Shown here: positions 54,412 to 63,635 of the stretch, piece after piece
How the letters are laid out: each line of letters begins with the position of its first letter
Numbering within the stretch: position 1 is the stretch's first letter
Notes under the pieces: generated by a model
Database searches by the model: none
Seen by the model: only the letters and a program-made list of their open reading frames with translations
What the model was told of the DNA's origin: nothing
Made by a program: the position numbers and the translations under genes
Assembly: GCF_000373645.1 (NCBI RefSeq)
Contig: NZ_KB892003.1
Span: 1 to 64,000, forward strand
Direction of reading: 5' to 3'
DNA: 64,000 nucleotides
DNA from: Streptomyces sp. ATexAB-D23
Lineage (GTDB): Bacteria > Actinomycetota > Actinomycetes > Streptomycetales > Streptomycetaceae

Positions 54412-54531
54412 AGCCCCTCGCGCGCGCCCCGCGTCGTGCCCTGGATCACAGTTTGGGACAGGGGTGGCCGGGAATGGCGCGCGGTGGTTTATCGTTCACC
54501 TATATGTGGATGACGCCCTGAGCGCCCACAT

Positions 54532-55284
54532 TCAAGCCGCCCCGGCTGGATTCCCCCGATCCGGCCGGGGCTTCCCCTTGCCCGGCTCCCCGGCCCCGGC
54601 GGCATCGTCCGGCCCGCGCCGCACCACCGTCCCGGCCAGCAGCGCTGCCCCGGCGAGCGCGGCGGGCGCCACGGCTCCCGCCGCGGGCCACAGGCGCACC
54701 ATCAGGGCCGCCAGCGCGGCCCCCGCCACCACGGCGGCCAGCCGCCCCGCGACCCAGCCGTCGCTGTCGTGTCGCCTGCCCACGGCGAGCCGGCCGATGA
54801 GAGAGGTCAGGGTGCCCGTGAAGTAGTTCGTGGGTGTGGCGCGTACCCGCCCCTGAATCCCCATCGCGAGCCCCATGAGCGCCAGCAGCCCCAGCCGGTC
54901 CGTGTCCGACGTGATCAGCCGCGCCGCCCACAGCGCGGCCCCCGCCGCGAGCAGCACCACCTCCGCCAGCAGCATCACCGGCACCCGCCGCCACACCCGC
55001 TCACCCACCACTGCGGCCCCGGCCACCCCACAGCCGTACGAGAACAGCGCGGTCACCACACGCACCGCCACGCCCTCCTCGCCCGCCCCGACGGCCGACG
55101 CGCCCAGCAGCACGAGGTTGCCGGTCATCACCCCGGCGAAGACCTGTCCCACGCAGATGAAGACGAAGGCGTCCGCCGCCCCGGAGGCCGCCGACAGCAG
55201 CAACAGCGCGGGGTGGCCGTGCGCCGCCCCCGCCCCTTCGGGGCCGGCCGGACCGGTGGATGACTGGGAACGGGGAGTCGCCAC
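54532..55284 (-). CDS. YoaK family (DUF1275) membrane protein
   Basis: A 250-residue inner-membrane protein with about six hydrophobic segments: ALLLLSAASGAADAFVFICVG, MTGNLVLLGASAVG, ALFSYGCGVAGAAVVG, MLLAEVVLLAAGAALWA, then MGIQGRVRATPTNYFTGTLTSLIGRLA and a final Ala-rich helix. The GAADAFVFICVGQVFAGVMTGN and GIQ...TNYFTGTL segments define DUF1275. Function unknown, possibly transport. The 3' end carries a nearly perfect hairpin (about 54537-54574) that may act as terminator. Confidence 0.88.
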   Translation of the reverse strand: MATPRSQSSTGPAGPEGAGAAHGHPALLLLSAASGAADAFVFICVGQVFAGVMTGNLVLLGASAVGAGEEGVAVRVVTALFSYGCGVAGAAVVGERVWRRVPVMLLAEVVLLAAGAALWAARLITSDTDRLGLLALMGLAMGIQGRVRATPTNYFTGTLTSLIGRLAVGRRHDSDGWVAGRLAAVVAGAALAALMVRLWPAAGAVAPAALAGAALLAGTVVRRGPDDAAGAGEPGKGKPRPDRGNPAGAA

Positions 55285-55365
55285 CCCAGCATCTTCGCCG
55301 CAGCCCGTCCGCCCGGCCGTGTTGTGCCGCGTCCGGCGTGGCGGCCCGGGGCCACGCCGCCGCCT

Positions 55366-56739
55366 TCAGCCGAGCCCGCGCGCCCGCCTGAACCGGGTCA
55401 GCCCATCGGCCAGGTCCACCACCGGCTCCGGATAGTCCAGGCGCTCACGCTCAGCGCCGCGCGGCTTCCACGGCTCGTGCACGGCCGCCCCGGACAGCGA
55501 CGCCAGCTCCGGTACCCAGCGCCGGACGTAGTCGCCGTCCGGGTCCAGACGCCTGGCCTGCGCCACCGGGCTGAGCACCCGGTTGGGCCGGCTGTCGGTG
55601 CCGGTCCCGGCCATCCACTGCCAGTTCAGCTGGTTGTTGGCGATGTCGCCGTCCACCAGAAGGTCCAGGAAGTGCCGCGCGCCGACACGCCAGTCCACGT
55701 ACAGGGTCTTCGTCAGGAAGGAGGCGGCGAGCAGCCGGCCCCGGTTGTGCATCCAGCCCTCGTGCCGCAGCTGGCGCATCGCGGCGTCGACCACCGGATA
55801 GCCCGTGCGTCCCTGCCGCCACGCCTCGATCTCGCCGGCCGCGTCCGCCTCACGGCGCCACCGGTCGTGCTTGGTGCGGTAGTTCTCCCAGGACGCGGCC
55901 GGCCGCGCCGCGAGCACCTGGTGGTGGAACTCGCGCCAGCACAGCTGCCGGACGAACGCCTCGGCCCCGGCGCCGCCCGCGTCCCGCGCCCGGCGCACCA
56001 GCTCCACCGGGGACAGGGTGCCGAAGTGCAGATGCGGGGAGAGCCGGGAGGTGGCGTCGCCCGCCAGGTCGTCGTGCCGGTCCTCGTACGCGGCGAGCCC
56101 GTGACGCCGCCAGTTCGTGAACGCCTTGCGCGCCGCCTTCTCGCCGCCCTCCGCGAGGCCCTCCGAGACACCACGGACACCGTCCCGGGCCGGCACCCTC
56201 TCCGAGCGCGCCCCCTCAGGCACCCGCACCGTGCGCGGAGCGCCGAAGACATCGCGCAGCCGCTCGCCCGACCAGCGCCTGAAGTACGGGGTGAACACGG
56301 CGAAATGGTCCGATGACGCGGGGGTCACCGCGCCCGGCGCCACCGCGGTGATCACCCCGTCGTGCACGCGCAGCGCGCGCCCCGCGGACCCCAGGGCCTC
56401 GCGCAGCCGCTCCTCCCGGCGGCGGGCGTACGCGCTGACGCCCGCCGCGACGTGCACCTCCCGCGCGCCGGTCTCGGCGGCGACGGCACACACCTCGGCG
56501 GCCACCTCGCCCGACCGGATCACCAGCCGGCCGCCCCGGTCCCGCAGCCCGGCGTCGAGATCGCGCAGACAGTCGGCGAGGAAGGCGCGCCGGTTCGGGG
56601 CGCCGAACCCGGCCGCCTCGATCGCGCGGTCGTGGACGAACAGCGGCACTACCTCGTCGGCGCCGGCGAGTGCGGCCCGCAGCGGCGGATGGTCGTGCAG
56701 GCGGAGATCGGCGGTGAACAGGACGACCGCTGTGGTCAT
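55366..56739 (-). CDS. phrB: Deoxyribodipyrimidine photolyase
   Basis: A 457-residue class I CPD photolyase, which repairs UV pyrimidine dimers using blue light. The N-terminal Rossmann domain has TTAVVLFTADLRLHDHPPL; the C-terminal FAD domain has SRLSPHLHFGTLSPVELV, FVRQLCWREFHHQVL, the Trp-rich region GWMHNRGRLLAASFLTK with conserved Asn/Arg, and DIANNQLNWQWMAGTGTD. AGGAG precedes the ATG. The SDR/DUF2867 gene lies 67 bases upstream on the same strand; this pairing recurs in bacteria and suggests light- or oxidative-stress linked use. Confidence 0.95.
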   Translation of the reverse strand: MTTAVVLFTADLRLHDHPPLRAALAGADEVVPLFVHDRAIEAAGFGAPNRRAFLADCLRDLDAGLRDRGGRLVIRSGEVAAEVCAVAAETGAREVHVAAGVSAYARRREERLREALGSAGRALRVHDGVITAVAPGAVTPASSDHFAVFTPYFRRWSGERLRDVFGAPRTVRVPEGARSERVPARDGVRGVSEGLAEGGEKAARKAFTNWRRHGLAAYEDRHDDLAGDATSRLSPHLHFGTLSPVELVRRARDAGGAGAEAFVRQLCWREFHHQVLAARPAASWENYRTKHDRWRREADAAGEIEAWRQGRTGYPVVDAAMRQLRHEGWMHNRGRLLAASFLTKTLYVDWRVGARHFLDLLVDGDIANNQLNWQWMAGTGTDSRPNRVLSPVAQARRLDPDGDYVRRWVPELASLSGAAVHEPWKPRGAERERLDYPEPVVDLADGLTRFRRARGLG

Positions 56740-56806
56740 GGCGCAACTCCTGGTGAGGCGGGGACTGCCATGCTGCCGCCCGCCCCCCGCCCCCAATCCG
56801 CGCCGC

Positions 56807-58336
56807 TCAGGACGACACCGCGGGTACCGCCCGTCCGGGTGACACGGCGGTCTCGGCCGCCCGCGCGATGTTGCGGGCCATGCCGCCGAACACCAGGGCG
56901 TGGAAGGGCGAGACGCCCCACCAGTACGCGTGACCGAGCAGCCCTCGGGGATGGAACAGGGCCCGCTGCCGGTAACGCGTACGCCCGTTCTCGTCCCGCT
57001 CCACGTACATCTCCAGCCAGGCCGGGCCCGGCAGCCGCATTTCCGCGCGCAGCCGCAGCAGCCGGCCCGGTTCGATCTCCTCGACCCGCCAGAAGTCCAG
57101 CGAGTCGCCCACCCGCAGCCGGTCGGAGTCGCGCCGCCCGCGCCGCAGGCCCACGCCTCCCAACAGCCGGTCGAGCCAGCCGCGCACCGCCCAGGCCAGC
57201 GGGAACGAGTACCAGCCGTGCTCGCCGCCGATGCCTTCGACCACCCGCCACAGAGCGGCCGGTGACGCGTCGACGGTGCGCTCGCGCACATCCGTGTACA
57301 GGCTGCCGCCCGCCCAGTCGGGGTCCGTGGGCAGGGGGTCGCTGGGCACCCCCGGCACGGAGGCGGAGGACCACCGGGTGGTGACGCGGGCCTCCCGCAC
57401 CCGTTGCAGGGCCAGCCGCAGCGCCGTGTCGAAGGTGAACGGCTGCCCAGCGCCGTCCGGCACGTAGCGTGCGATGTCGTGCTCCCGGCACACCACCTCG
57501 TACCGCAGGGACTCCGCGAGCGGCCGGGCGATCGGTGCCGGTACGGGGGTGATGAGCCCGACCCAGTGGCTGGAGAGGCCGGGTGTCAGCATCGGCACGG
57601 GCAGGATCACCCGGTGCGGCAGCTGGGCGACCTGCGCGTACCGCTGCATCATGTCCCGGTACGTCAGAACGTCGGGTCCGCCGATGTCGAAGGTGCGGTT
57701 CACCTCCCGGGGCATGCCTGCCCCGCCCACCAGGTAGCGCAGCACGTCGCGCACCGCGATCGGCTGGATCCGGGTCGACACCCAGCTCGGCGTCACCATG
57801 ACCGGCAGCCGCTCCGTGAGGTAGCGCAGCATCTCGAACGAGGCCGACCCGGAACCGATGATGACCGCGGCGCGCAGGGCGGTGGTCGGGACGCCGGAAT
57901 CCAGCAGGATGCGGCCCACCTCCGCCCGCGAGCGCAGATGCGGCGACAGCTCACGCGCCGGCGTGCCCTCGGGCGTGAGCCCGCCGAGGTAGACGATGCG
58001 GCCGACGTCCGCCGCCCGCGCCTGCTCCGCGAACGCCGAGGCGGCCCGCCGGTCGGTCTCCTCGAAGCCGGCCCCGGTCGTCAGGGCGTGCACCAGGTAG
58101 TAGGCGACGTCGATGCCGCGCATCGCCGGGGCCAGGGACTCCGCGTCCGTGACATCGCCCCGGACGACTTCCACCTCCCCGGCCCACGGATAGTCCCGGA
58201 GCTTCTCCGGGGTGCGGGCCAGACACCGCACCCGGTGCCCCGCCGCGAGGAGTTCCGGCACCAGCCGGCCGCCGATGTACCCGGTGGCGCCGGTGACCAG
58301 ACAGCGCAGCGGCGCGTTCGCGTGGTCGCCCGTCAT
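56807..58336 (-). CDS. NAD(P)-binding SDR with C-terminal DUF2867 domain
   Basis: A 509-residue two-domain protein. The N-terminal atypical SDR part has the dinucleotide motif CLVTGATGYIGGRLVPELLAAG and RIVYLGGLTP, similar to NmrA/YfcH-like enzymes. The C-terminal 180 residues form DUF2867 (a SRPBCC-like fold): GEHGWYSFPLAWAVRGWLDRLLGG, LDFWRVEEIEPGRLLRLRAEMRLPGPAWLE, and ALFHPRGLLGHAYWWGVSPFH. The substrate is unknown. It likely shares a transcript with the photolyase gene. Confidence 0.9.
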   Translation of the reverse strand: MTGDHANAPLRCLVTGATGYIGGRLVPELLAAGHRVRCLARTPEKLRDYPWAGEVEVVRGDVTDAESLAPAMRGIDVAYYLVHALTTGAGFEETDRRAASAFAEQARAADVGRIVYLGGLTPEGTPARELSPHLRSRAEVGRILLDSGVPTTALRAAVIIGSGSASFEMLRYLTERLPVMVTPSWVSTRIQPIAVRDVLRYLVGGAGMPREVNRTFDIGGPDVLTYRDMMQRYAQVAQLPHRVILPVPMLTPGLSSHWVGLITPVPAPIARPLAESLRYEVVCREHDIARYVPDGAGQPFTFDTALRLALQRVREARVTTRWSSASVPGVPSDPLPTDPDWAGGSLYTDVRERTVDASPAALWRVVEGIGGEHGWYSFPLAWAVRGWLDRLLGGVGLRRGRRDSDRLRVGDSLDFWRVEEIEPGRLLRLRAEMRLPGPAWLEMYVERDENGRTRYRQRALFHPRGLLGHAYWWGVSPFHALVFGGMARNIARAAETAVSPGRAVPAVSS

Positions 58337-58476
58337 AGGACCTCCGCATCGGTTCGTTTCCCGCCGGACGCGCCGGCCTTCCGCGACCGGCCCACTGCGA
58401 CCAGTCTGACGTCCGGATCCGGTCCCCGCACGGCCGCGCCGGGAGTGGCCCAGGCCTTCCGGGGCATCCGGGCTCC

Positions 58477-59136
58477 ATGGACGCAGCAGCCGCGAGAGGT
58501 GAACGCGACACGACCCGGTCCAGGGGATGGGGGCGGCTTCTGCTGCGGGTCTGCCTACTGGTCCTGGCCTTCCTGGCCCTGGTCGGATTCTCCGTCGTCC
58601 TGGCGAAGGTGACGCTCACCCCGTCGCCCGCGTCCGAGGATCTCGTCACGTCGAACCTGCGACCGGGACGCTCCCTGCGCCAGTACGCCGAGGACTACAC
58701 CTTCCTCGCCGCGTGCAAGCAGGCCGGGGGCAACCTTCTGCTGGGCATGCCGTTCGGTGTCCTGCTGCCCGTCCTCGTACCGCGACGGCTGCGGATGATC
58801 CGCATGATCCTGCTGACGGTGCTGGTCATCGCCTTCGTCGAACTGGCGCAGGGAGCACTCGTCGCGGGCCGCGCCTTCGACGTGGACGACGTCATCCTCA
58901 ACACCGCGGGCGCGGCCCTGGCCTATCTGCTGATCGGGCGCCGCCTGAGCCACCGCTACCACGTCCTCGCGGACGGGCCCGGCCGTACGGCGAAGCCCGC
59001 CCCGGGGCCCCGCCCGAAGACGGCCCGCCGCCGTGCCCGGCCGAAGTCACGCAGCGGGCGGACCGGTTCGCGCTGGTCACGGATGCGGCAGGGCGTACGG
59101 GCCGCGGCCGCCCGCGGCCGTCGGCGCAAGCGCTGA
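58477..59136 (+). CDS. VanZ family membrane protein with basic tail
   Basis: A 219-residue protein with about four transmembrane segments: LLLRVCLLVLAFLALVGFSVV, GGNLLLGMPFGVLLPVLV, ILLTVLVIAFVELAQGAL and DVILNTAGAALAYLLIG. The GNLLLGMPFG and ELAQ...DVDDVILNTAGA motifs define VanZ-like proteins. The last 45 residues are extremely basic (Arg/Lys/Pro) and may interact with phospholipid or wall polymers. No vancomycin genes lie nearby, so it is probably a housekeeping homologue. Confidence 0.88.
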   Translation: MDAAAARGERDTTRSRGWGRLLLRVCLLVLAFLALVGFSVVLAKVTLTPSPASEDLVTSNLRPGRSLRQYAEDYTFLAACKQAGGNLLLGMPFGVLLPVLVPRRLRMIRMILLTVLVIAFVELAQGALVAGRAFDVDDVILNTAGAALAYLLIGRRLSHRYHVLADGPGRTAKPAPGPRPKTARRRARPKSRSGRTGSRWSRMRQGVRAAAARGRRRKR

Positions 59137-59276
59137 CCGGGACGAGCGGCGGGAGCCGGCGGATACCTCGATCGGCCCGTGGCCGATTGCGGAGGGCCTT
59201 CCCCGGGCCGACGGTGACAGGACACCGGGCGTGACATGAACAGGGGCCGCGCCGGTCACCGCCGAAGGGGAGCGAC

Positions 59277-60059
59277 ATGACGGACGCCCAGTGGAGCCCG
59301 GGGCGACGAGCCGGAGACGCCGCCGAATTCCTGCCCGTGCTGGACGTGGCCGAACCCGCGCGCCAGCGCAGGCTCACCGTCCTGTTCCGGCTGCTCCTGC
59401 TGATCCCGCACGCCGTCGTGCTGTTCTTCCTGGAGATCGCGGCCTTCTTCACCGTCGTGTTCGGCTGGTTCGCCGCCCTGGCGCTCGGCCGGCTGCCCGC
59501 TCCCGTCTACCGCTTCCTCGCCGGGGTCCTGGCCTACCGGACGCGGGTGGGCGCGAGCGGCATGCTGCTCATCGACAGCTACCCGCCCTTCACCCTGACC
59601 CAGCCGCCGCACTACCCGGTACGCATCGATGTCCGGCCGACCCGGCTCAACCGGCTCGCCATCCTCTTCCGCCTGATCCTGGTGATCCCCGCGGCGATCG
59701 TGCAGGGGCTCGCCACATCCGGCTGGTCCGCCCTGGCGATCCTGTGGTGGCTGATCACGCTGATCCTCGGGCGCATGCCCCGGCCCCTGTTCGAGGCCAC
59801 GGCGGCCACCCTGCGCTACGAGATGCGGGTGTCCGCCTATCTGTCGATGCTCAGCCCCGCCTACCCCAAGGGCCTGTTCGGTGAGGACGCCGCCCTGGTA
59901 CCGCAGGAGGAACCGCGCTCCGCCACCAGGCCGCTGGTCATGAGCACCGCGGGAAAGGCGCTGCTGGTCCTCTTCCTCGTCATCGGGGTCATCAGCGGCG
60001 TCACGACGTCCGTGACCCGCTCCTCCCCGGACGACAGCGGCTACAGCATGCGGCCGTAA
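59277..60059 (+). CDS. DUF4389 domain-containing membrane protein
   Basis: A 260-residue membrane protein. It has two DUF4389 units, each RRLTVLFRLLLLIPHAVVL-like followed by a hydrophobic pair and ALGRLPAPVYRFLAGVLAYRTRV-like segment, and a final transmembrane helix ALLVLFLVIGVISGVTT. GGGG precedes the ATG. Function is unknown. It is close to the DinB gene (41 bases) and may share its transcript. Confidence 0.85.
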   Translation: MTDAQWSPGRRAGDAAEFLPVLDVAEPARQRRLTVLFRLLLLIPHAVVLFFLEIAAFFTVVFGWFAALALGRLPAPVYRFLAGVLAYRTRVGASGMLLIDSYPPFTLTQPPHYPVRIDVRPTRLNRLAILFRLILVIPAAIVQGLATSGWSALAILWWLITLILGRMPRPLFEATAATLRYEMRVSAYLSMLSPAYPKGLFGEDAALVPQEEPRSATRPLVMSTAGKALLVLFLVIGVISGVTTSVTRSSPDDSGYSMRP

Positions 60060-60100
60060 AGGGTTCGTGCGCACGCCCGCTGCCCGGGCATGATCGCCGG

Positions 60101-60616
60101 ATGACATGGACAGCCCCTGAGGCCACACGGACGCCCGGCTCGCTCGTCGCCGGAGAGCGGGAGACGCTCACCGGATTCCTGAACTGGTTCCGCTCCACCC
60201 TGCTCCAGAAGTGCGCCGGCCTGACCGGTGAGCAGCTCGCCGAGCGGACCGTCCCGCCGTCGAACCTCGCGCTCCTGGGGCTCGTACGCCACATGGCCAA
60301 GGTCGAACGCACCTGGTTCCGGCAGCGGTTCGCCGGCCAGGAGCTGGAGCCGATGTACGACCCCGCGAAGGGCAAGGACGCGGACTTCGAGGACCTCGAC
60401 CCGGCCCGAGCCGCCGAGGACTACGCCCGGCTGGTCGAGGAGTGCCGGCTCGCCGACGAGATCGTGGCGGGCGCCTCACTGGACGACACCTTCACCCACA
60501 ACGGCGAGGTCCACTCCCTGCGCTTGGTCCACGTCCACATGATCGGCGAGTACGCGCGCCACATCGGCCACGCCGACCTGGTACGGGAGCGGCTGGACGG
60601 CGTCACCGGGGCGTGA
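60101..60616 (+). CDS. DinB/DUF664 family protein
   Basis: A 171-residue four-helix bundle protein of the DinB superfamily. It has ERETLTGFLNWFRSTLLQKCAGLTGEQLAERTVPPSNLALLGLVRHMAKVERTW in the first two helices and LVHVHMIGEYARHIGHADLVRERLDG at the end. Three His residues (RHM, HVH/HMI, GHAD) are placed as in metal-binding DinB proteins. Known relatives are bacillithiol or mycothiol transferases; that role here is possible but unproven. Confidence 0.9.
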   Translation: MTWTAPEATRTPGSLVAGERETLTGFLNWFRSTLLQKCAGLTGEQLAERTVPPSNLALLGLVRHMAKVERTWFRQRFAGQELEPMYDPAKGKDADFEDLDPARAAEDYARLVEECRLADEIVAGASLDDTFTHNGEVHSLRLVHVHMIGEYARHIGHADLVRERLDGVTGA

Positions 60617-60957
60617 GGCAGGCGGGTGACGGCGTGCGGTGACCGGACCGTACGCTCCCTCGTGCAGCGGCCGGCGCAGGTGTTGCGGCCTCCGGCGTGA
60701 ATCCGGCCGGCCCCGCCCGCCCCTGGCCCCGCCGCCCCAACTCGCGCCTCCGGCAGGGCTCTTGACGCCCACTGCTCCCTGGGTATGGTCTAGTCCAAGT
60801 GCAGGGCCCGGCCCCGGCCACCCCCTACGCAGGGGTGTCCGGTCATGGTTCTGCCGTGCCCTTCGCGCCTCTTGGCCCCACACCTGAGAGGCCGGTCTGC
60901 CGCTTTCGGGCTCCCCACAGTCCGGGCGCGCAGCGACGCCTCATGTGAAGGAGAAGC
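60617..60957. promoter_or_regulatory. Upstream region of LPMO with promoter and DasR-like site
   Basis: A 341-base region. TTGACG (60762-60767), 16 bases, then TATGGT (60784-60789) make a good promoter. TGGTCTAGTCCA at 60786-60797 matches the DasR core at 11 of 12 positions and overlaps the -10 box, a layout typical of chitin genes repressed by DasR. The rest of the region has no coding bias, giving an untranslated leader of roughly 160 bases. Confidence 0.75.
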
Positions 60958-61473
60958 ATGCACGCGAAAAGGAAGACCGCCGCGGCCGTCGGAGCCGTAC
61001 TCGCCCCGGTGCTCGCGCTCACCCTGCCGACCGGCTCCGCCAGCGCCCACGGCTACATCTCGTCACCGCCCAGCCGGCAGGCCCAGTGCGCCGCCGGGAC
61101 CGTCAGCTGCGGCTCCATCACGTACGAACCGCAGAGCGTGGAGGGTCCCAAGGGGCTGACCAGCTGCAGCGGCGGCAACAGCGGCTTCGCCGAGCTGGAC
61201 GACGACTCCAAGGGCTGGCAGGTCACCCCGGTGAGCCGGAGCACCTCGTTCCAGTGGGTACTGACCGCACGCCACGCCACCAGTACCTGGCAGTACTTCG
61301 CGTCCGGCCAGAAGATCGCGGAGTTCAACGACAACGGCGCCCAGCCCGGCGCGACCGTCACCCACCAGGTGGACTTCGGCAACCTCTCGGGCAAGCAGAA
61401 GGTACTCGCGGTCTGGAACATCGCCGACACCGCCAACGCCTTCTACGCGTGCATCGACGTCAACGTCAGCTGA
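60958..61473 (+). CDS. Secreted lytic polysaccharide monooxygenase, AA10
   Basis: A 171-residue exported copper enzyme that oxidatively cuts crystalline chitin or cellulose. A Sec signal peptide ends after GSASA, leaving His31 (HGYISSPPSRQ) as the N-terminal copper ligand. His106 (TARHATSTW) completes the histidine brace and Phe162 (NAFYACIDVNV) is in the expected axial place. The catalytic domain is alone, without an extra carbohydrate-binding module. AAGGAG precedes the ATG. The DasR-like site at its promoter suggests chitin as substrate. A terminator follows. Confidence 0.95.
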   Translation: MHAKRKTAAAVGAVLAPVLALTLPTGSASAHGYISSPPSRQAQCAAGTVSCGSITYEPQSVEGPKGLTSCSGGNSGFAELDDDSKGWQVTPVSRSTSFQWVLTARHATSTWQYFASGQKIAEFNDNGAQPGATVTHQVDFGNLSGKQKVLAVWNIADTANAFYACIDVNVS

Positions 61474-61506
61474 CGACATCCGTCACCGGAACCCACCGGG
61501 AACAGG

Positions 61507-61534
61507 AGCCCCCGCCCTGCATAGGGTGGGGGCT
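61507..61534. terminator. 12-bp hairpin terminator after LPMO
   Basis: Arms 61507-61518 and 61523-61534 pair, with one G-U pair, around a GCAT loop, 33 bases after the stop. Confidence 0.75.
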
Positions 61535-61575
61535 TCAGCGGTCGCACGGAATCCGGCACGGGTGGAGGGCGGAAC

Positions 61576-62088
61576 ATGACGGACCACTGGGTGCGGCTCG
61601 AACTCGACACCACGACCTTCGACGCCGAGCGGTTCGGCGCCTACGTCACCCGGTGCCGGGACCAGGGCATCCGGCTCACCACGCTCGCGGAGCTGGGCGA
61701 CACCCCGGAGCACCGCCGCGCGCTGTACGAGCTCAACAAGGAGTGCTCCGCCGACATTCCGGAGCGGGGCGAGTTCTTCACGTACGAGGAATTCTGCGCA
61801 CGCCGGTTCGGCGTACCGTCGTACGACCCGCGCGGTGTCGTGATCGCCCTCGACGGCGAGGACTGGATCGGACTGGCGGCCACGTCCCGCCACACCGGCT
61901 TCGTGTTCAACGAGATGACCGGGGTGAGGGCCCCCTACCGGGGCCGTGGCATCTCCATCGCCATGAAGACGTTCGGGATGGACTTCGCGCGCCTGTGCGG
62001 TCTGCACCGGATCCGTACGTTCCACCACCCCGCGAACGCGAGCGCGATCGGGATGAACCGCACCATGGGTTTCGTCGACACCGAGTGA
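61576..62088 (+). CDS. GNAT family N-acetyltransferase
   Basis: A 170-residue GNAT-fold protein. The acetyl-CoA loop is NEMTGVRAPYRGRGISIAMK near residue 114-133, with the R/Q-G-x-G-I pattern intact. The C-terminal IGMNRTMGFVDTE completes the fold. It is the type related to mycothiol synthase-like or generic GNATs; substrate unknown. ATG with GGCGG upstream; single gene. Confidence 0.88.
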   Translation: MTDHWVRLELDTTTFDAERFGAYVTRCRDQGIRLTTLAELGDTPEHRRALYELNKECSADIPERGEFFTYEEFCARRFGVPSYDPRGVVIALDGEDWIGLAATSRHTGFVFNEMTGVRAPYRGRGISIAMKTFGMDFARLCGLHRIRTFHHPANASAIGMNRTMGFVDTE

Positions 62089-62213
62089 ACCCGGCCGATC
62101 CGTGCGACACGTCGACCGGGCGGACTTTCGCGGAGGCCGAAGTCGTTGAAGCCATGATGAGGTGCCGCGGCCGATGAGATGCCCCGGCCGGATGTCGACG
62201 ATGGGAAAGACGC

Positions 62214-62660
62214 ATGCCTCTTCAGGGCGAGTACCAGCCGAGCCCCGCACAGTGGGTCCGTGACCAGGTCGAGCAGTACGAGAGCTCGGGGGGAACGGAG
62301 GGGACGACGATGCGCGGCATGCCGGTCATCGTCCTGACGACCGTCGGCGCGAAGAGCGGGAAGATCCGCAAGACGCCCCTCATGCGCGTCGAGCACGACG
62401 GCCGGTACGCGGTGGTCGCCTCCCAGGGCGGCGCCCCGAAGCACCCGGTCTGGTACCACAACCTCGTCGCCGACCCGCGCGCGGAGCTCCAGGACGGGCC
62501 GGTGCGCCGGGACATGACCGCCCGTGAGGTGACCGGCGAGGAGAAGGCGCTCTGGTGGGAGCGCGCGGTCGAGGCGTTTCCCGACTACGCCGACTACCAG
62601 AAGAAGACGGACCGGGAGATCCCCGTCTTCGTACTGGAGCCGGTCGACGGCGGCCACTGA
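62214..62660 (+). CDS. Nitroreductase-family deazaflavin (F420) oxidoreductase
   Basis: A 148-residue split-barrel protein of the F420H2-dependent Ddn family: [30 protein letters not shown], then [28 protein letters not shown], and C-terminal [11 protein letters not shown]. These reduce quinones, enones or nitro compounds with the F420 cofactor made by Streptomyces. Short spacing to both neighbours but no shared function is evident. Confidence 0.92.
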   Translation: MPLQGEYQPSPAQWVRDQVEQYESSGGTEGTTMRGMPVIVLTTVGAKSGKIRKTPLMRVEHDGRYAVVASQGGAPKHPVWYHNLVADPRAELQDGPVRRDMTAREVTGEEKALWWERAVEAFPDYADYQKKTDREIPVFVLEPVDGGH

Positions 62661-62828
62661 GGAGGCGGAATCACGGCGGCCGGTGGGCGCCGCCCCGGGG
62701 CGGCGCCCACCGGCCGGCGCGGGACCCGGACCGCGGGGCGCGGGCAGCTGCGGGACCTGGCGCGCGTGGCGGGATAGTGTCCAGCTCGGCCCCTGAGGGG
62801 TGGGGTCGAGCGGAAGGATGCAGAACCT

Positions 62829-63227
62829 ATGACAGACAACTCCGGCCTCGTCGCGTTCGTCCGGGCACGCCTCGACGAGGAAGAGCAGGCAGCGCGGGCA
62901 GCGGGCGGCGAGGGGTGGCGCTGCCCGGCCGAGGTGCCCGGCGAGATCCACGACCGCGGCGGCGCGATCGCCTTCACCCTGCGCAACCACGGCTACGACC
63001 GTCACATCGCCCGGCAGGACCCGGCCCGGACCCTCCAGCGCATCGAGACCAACCGGGTCCTCCTGGACGAGTACACCGAGGTCGCCGCCCTCGACATCGA
63101 CCGGCCGCAGCGCGATTTCGCCTCGGGCCGGGCCTTCGGCCTGGGCTTCGCGGTCCGGCAGATGGCCGCCGAACACGCGGGTCACCCCGACTACCAGGTG
63201 AAATGGCTGCCCCGTTTCACCCAGTGA
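62829..63227 (+). CDS. DUF6221 family protein
   Basis: A 132-residue actinobacterial protein with the family N-terminus LVAFVRARLDEEEQAARAA and central ILHTLRNHGYDRHIA-like region (here IAFTLRNHGYDRHIARQDPARTLQRIETNRVLLDEY), then VRQMAAEHAGHPDYQVKWLP. The function is unknown. It may be regulatory given its frequency in mobile and chromosomal Streptomyces DNA. Confidence 0.82.
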   Translation: MTDNSGLVAFVRARLDEEEQAARAAGGEGWRCPAEVPGEIHDRGGAIAFTLRNHGYDRHIARQDPARTLQRIETNRVLLDEYTEVAALDIDRPQRDFASGRAFGLGFAVRQMAAEHAGHPDYQVKWLPRFTQ

Positions 63228-63264
63228 CCCCCGGGCCGCCGGGCCGCTCCGGCGGCACCCCGGG

Positions 63265-63453
63265 TCAGAGCGGGTTCGTTCCGTGATCGCCCTTGGTGGT
63301 CACCTGGTCGCTCCGCTCCCGGAGCCGGCGCGCCTTGTCCTGGAGGCGCCGGCGCTCCTGCGGGTCGGATGCGCGATCGGCGGCCTCCTGCATCTCCCGC
63401 GCCTTGGCCCGGATCCGCTCGGCGCGGCCGCCGGTTTCGTCCGCAACGCTCAT
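63265..63453 (-). CDS. Small charged coiled-coil protein (DUF6381-like)
   Basis: A 62-residue protein. The ATG at 63453 has AGGAG five bases upstream, which excludes a longer frame beginning at 63594. It is nearly all charged helix: SVADETGGRAERIRAKAREM then EAADRASDPQERRRLQDKARRLRERSDQV. Such short Arg/Glu-rich helices are abundant in Streptomyces and of unknown function. Confidence 0.72.
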   Translation of the reverse strand: MSVADETGGRAERIRAKAREMQEAADRASDPQERRRLQDKARRLRERSDQVTTKGDHGTNPL

Positions 63454-63635
63454 GATCACTCCTGGTTCTCGATGGAGAGCCGACCACTCCAGCGAATCAG
63501 CGCCGCCCCGCACCCGCATCTCGAACGGCCGCCGCCCCGGGGCCGCCCGGGTGCCCGGCCGCCCGGTGTCCGCATGTCCGGATGTGACAGTCAACCGTCA
63601 TTGCGGCCACCCCGGATCCTGACGACGATGGGTCC

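Noticed and set aside
58477..59136. Vancomycin resistance determinant
   Set aside because: VanZ-like fold only; no vanHAX or vanRS genes, and such proteins are common in sensitive species.
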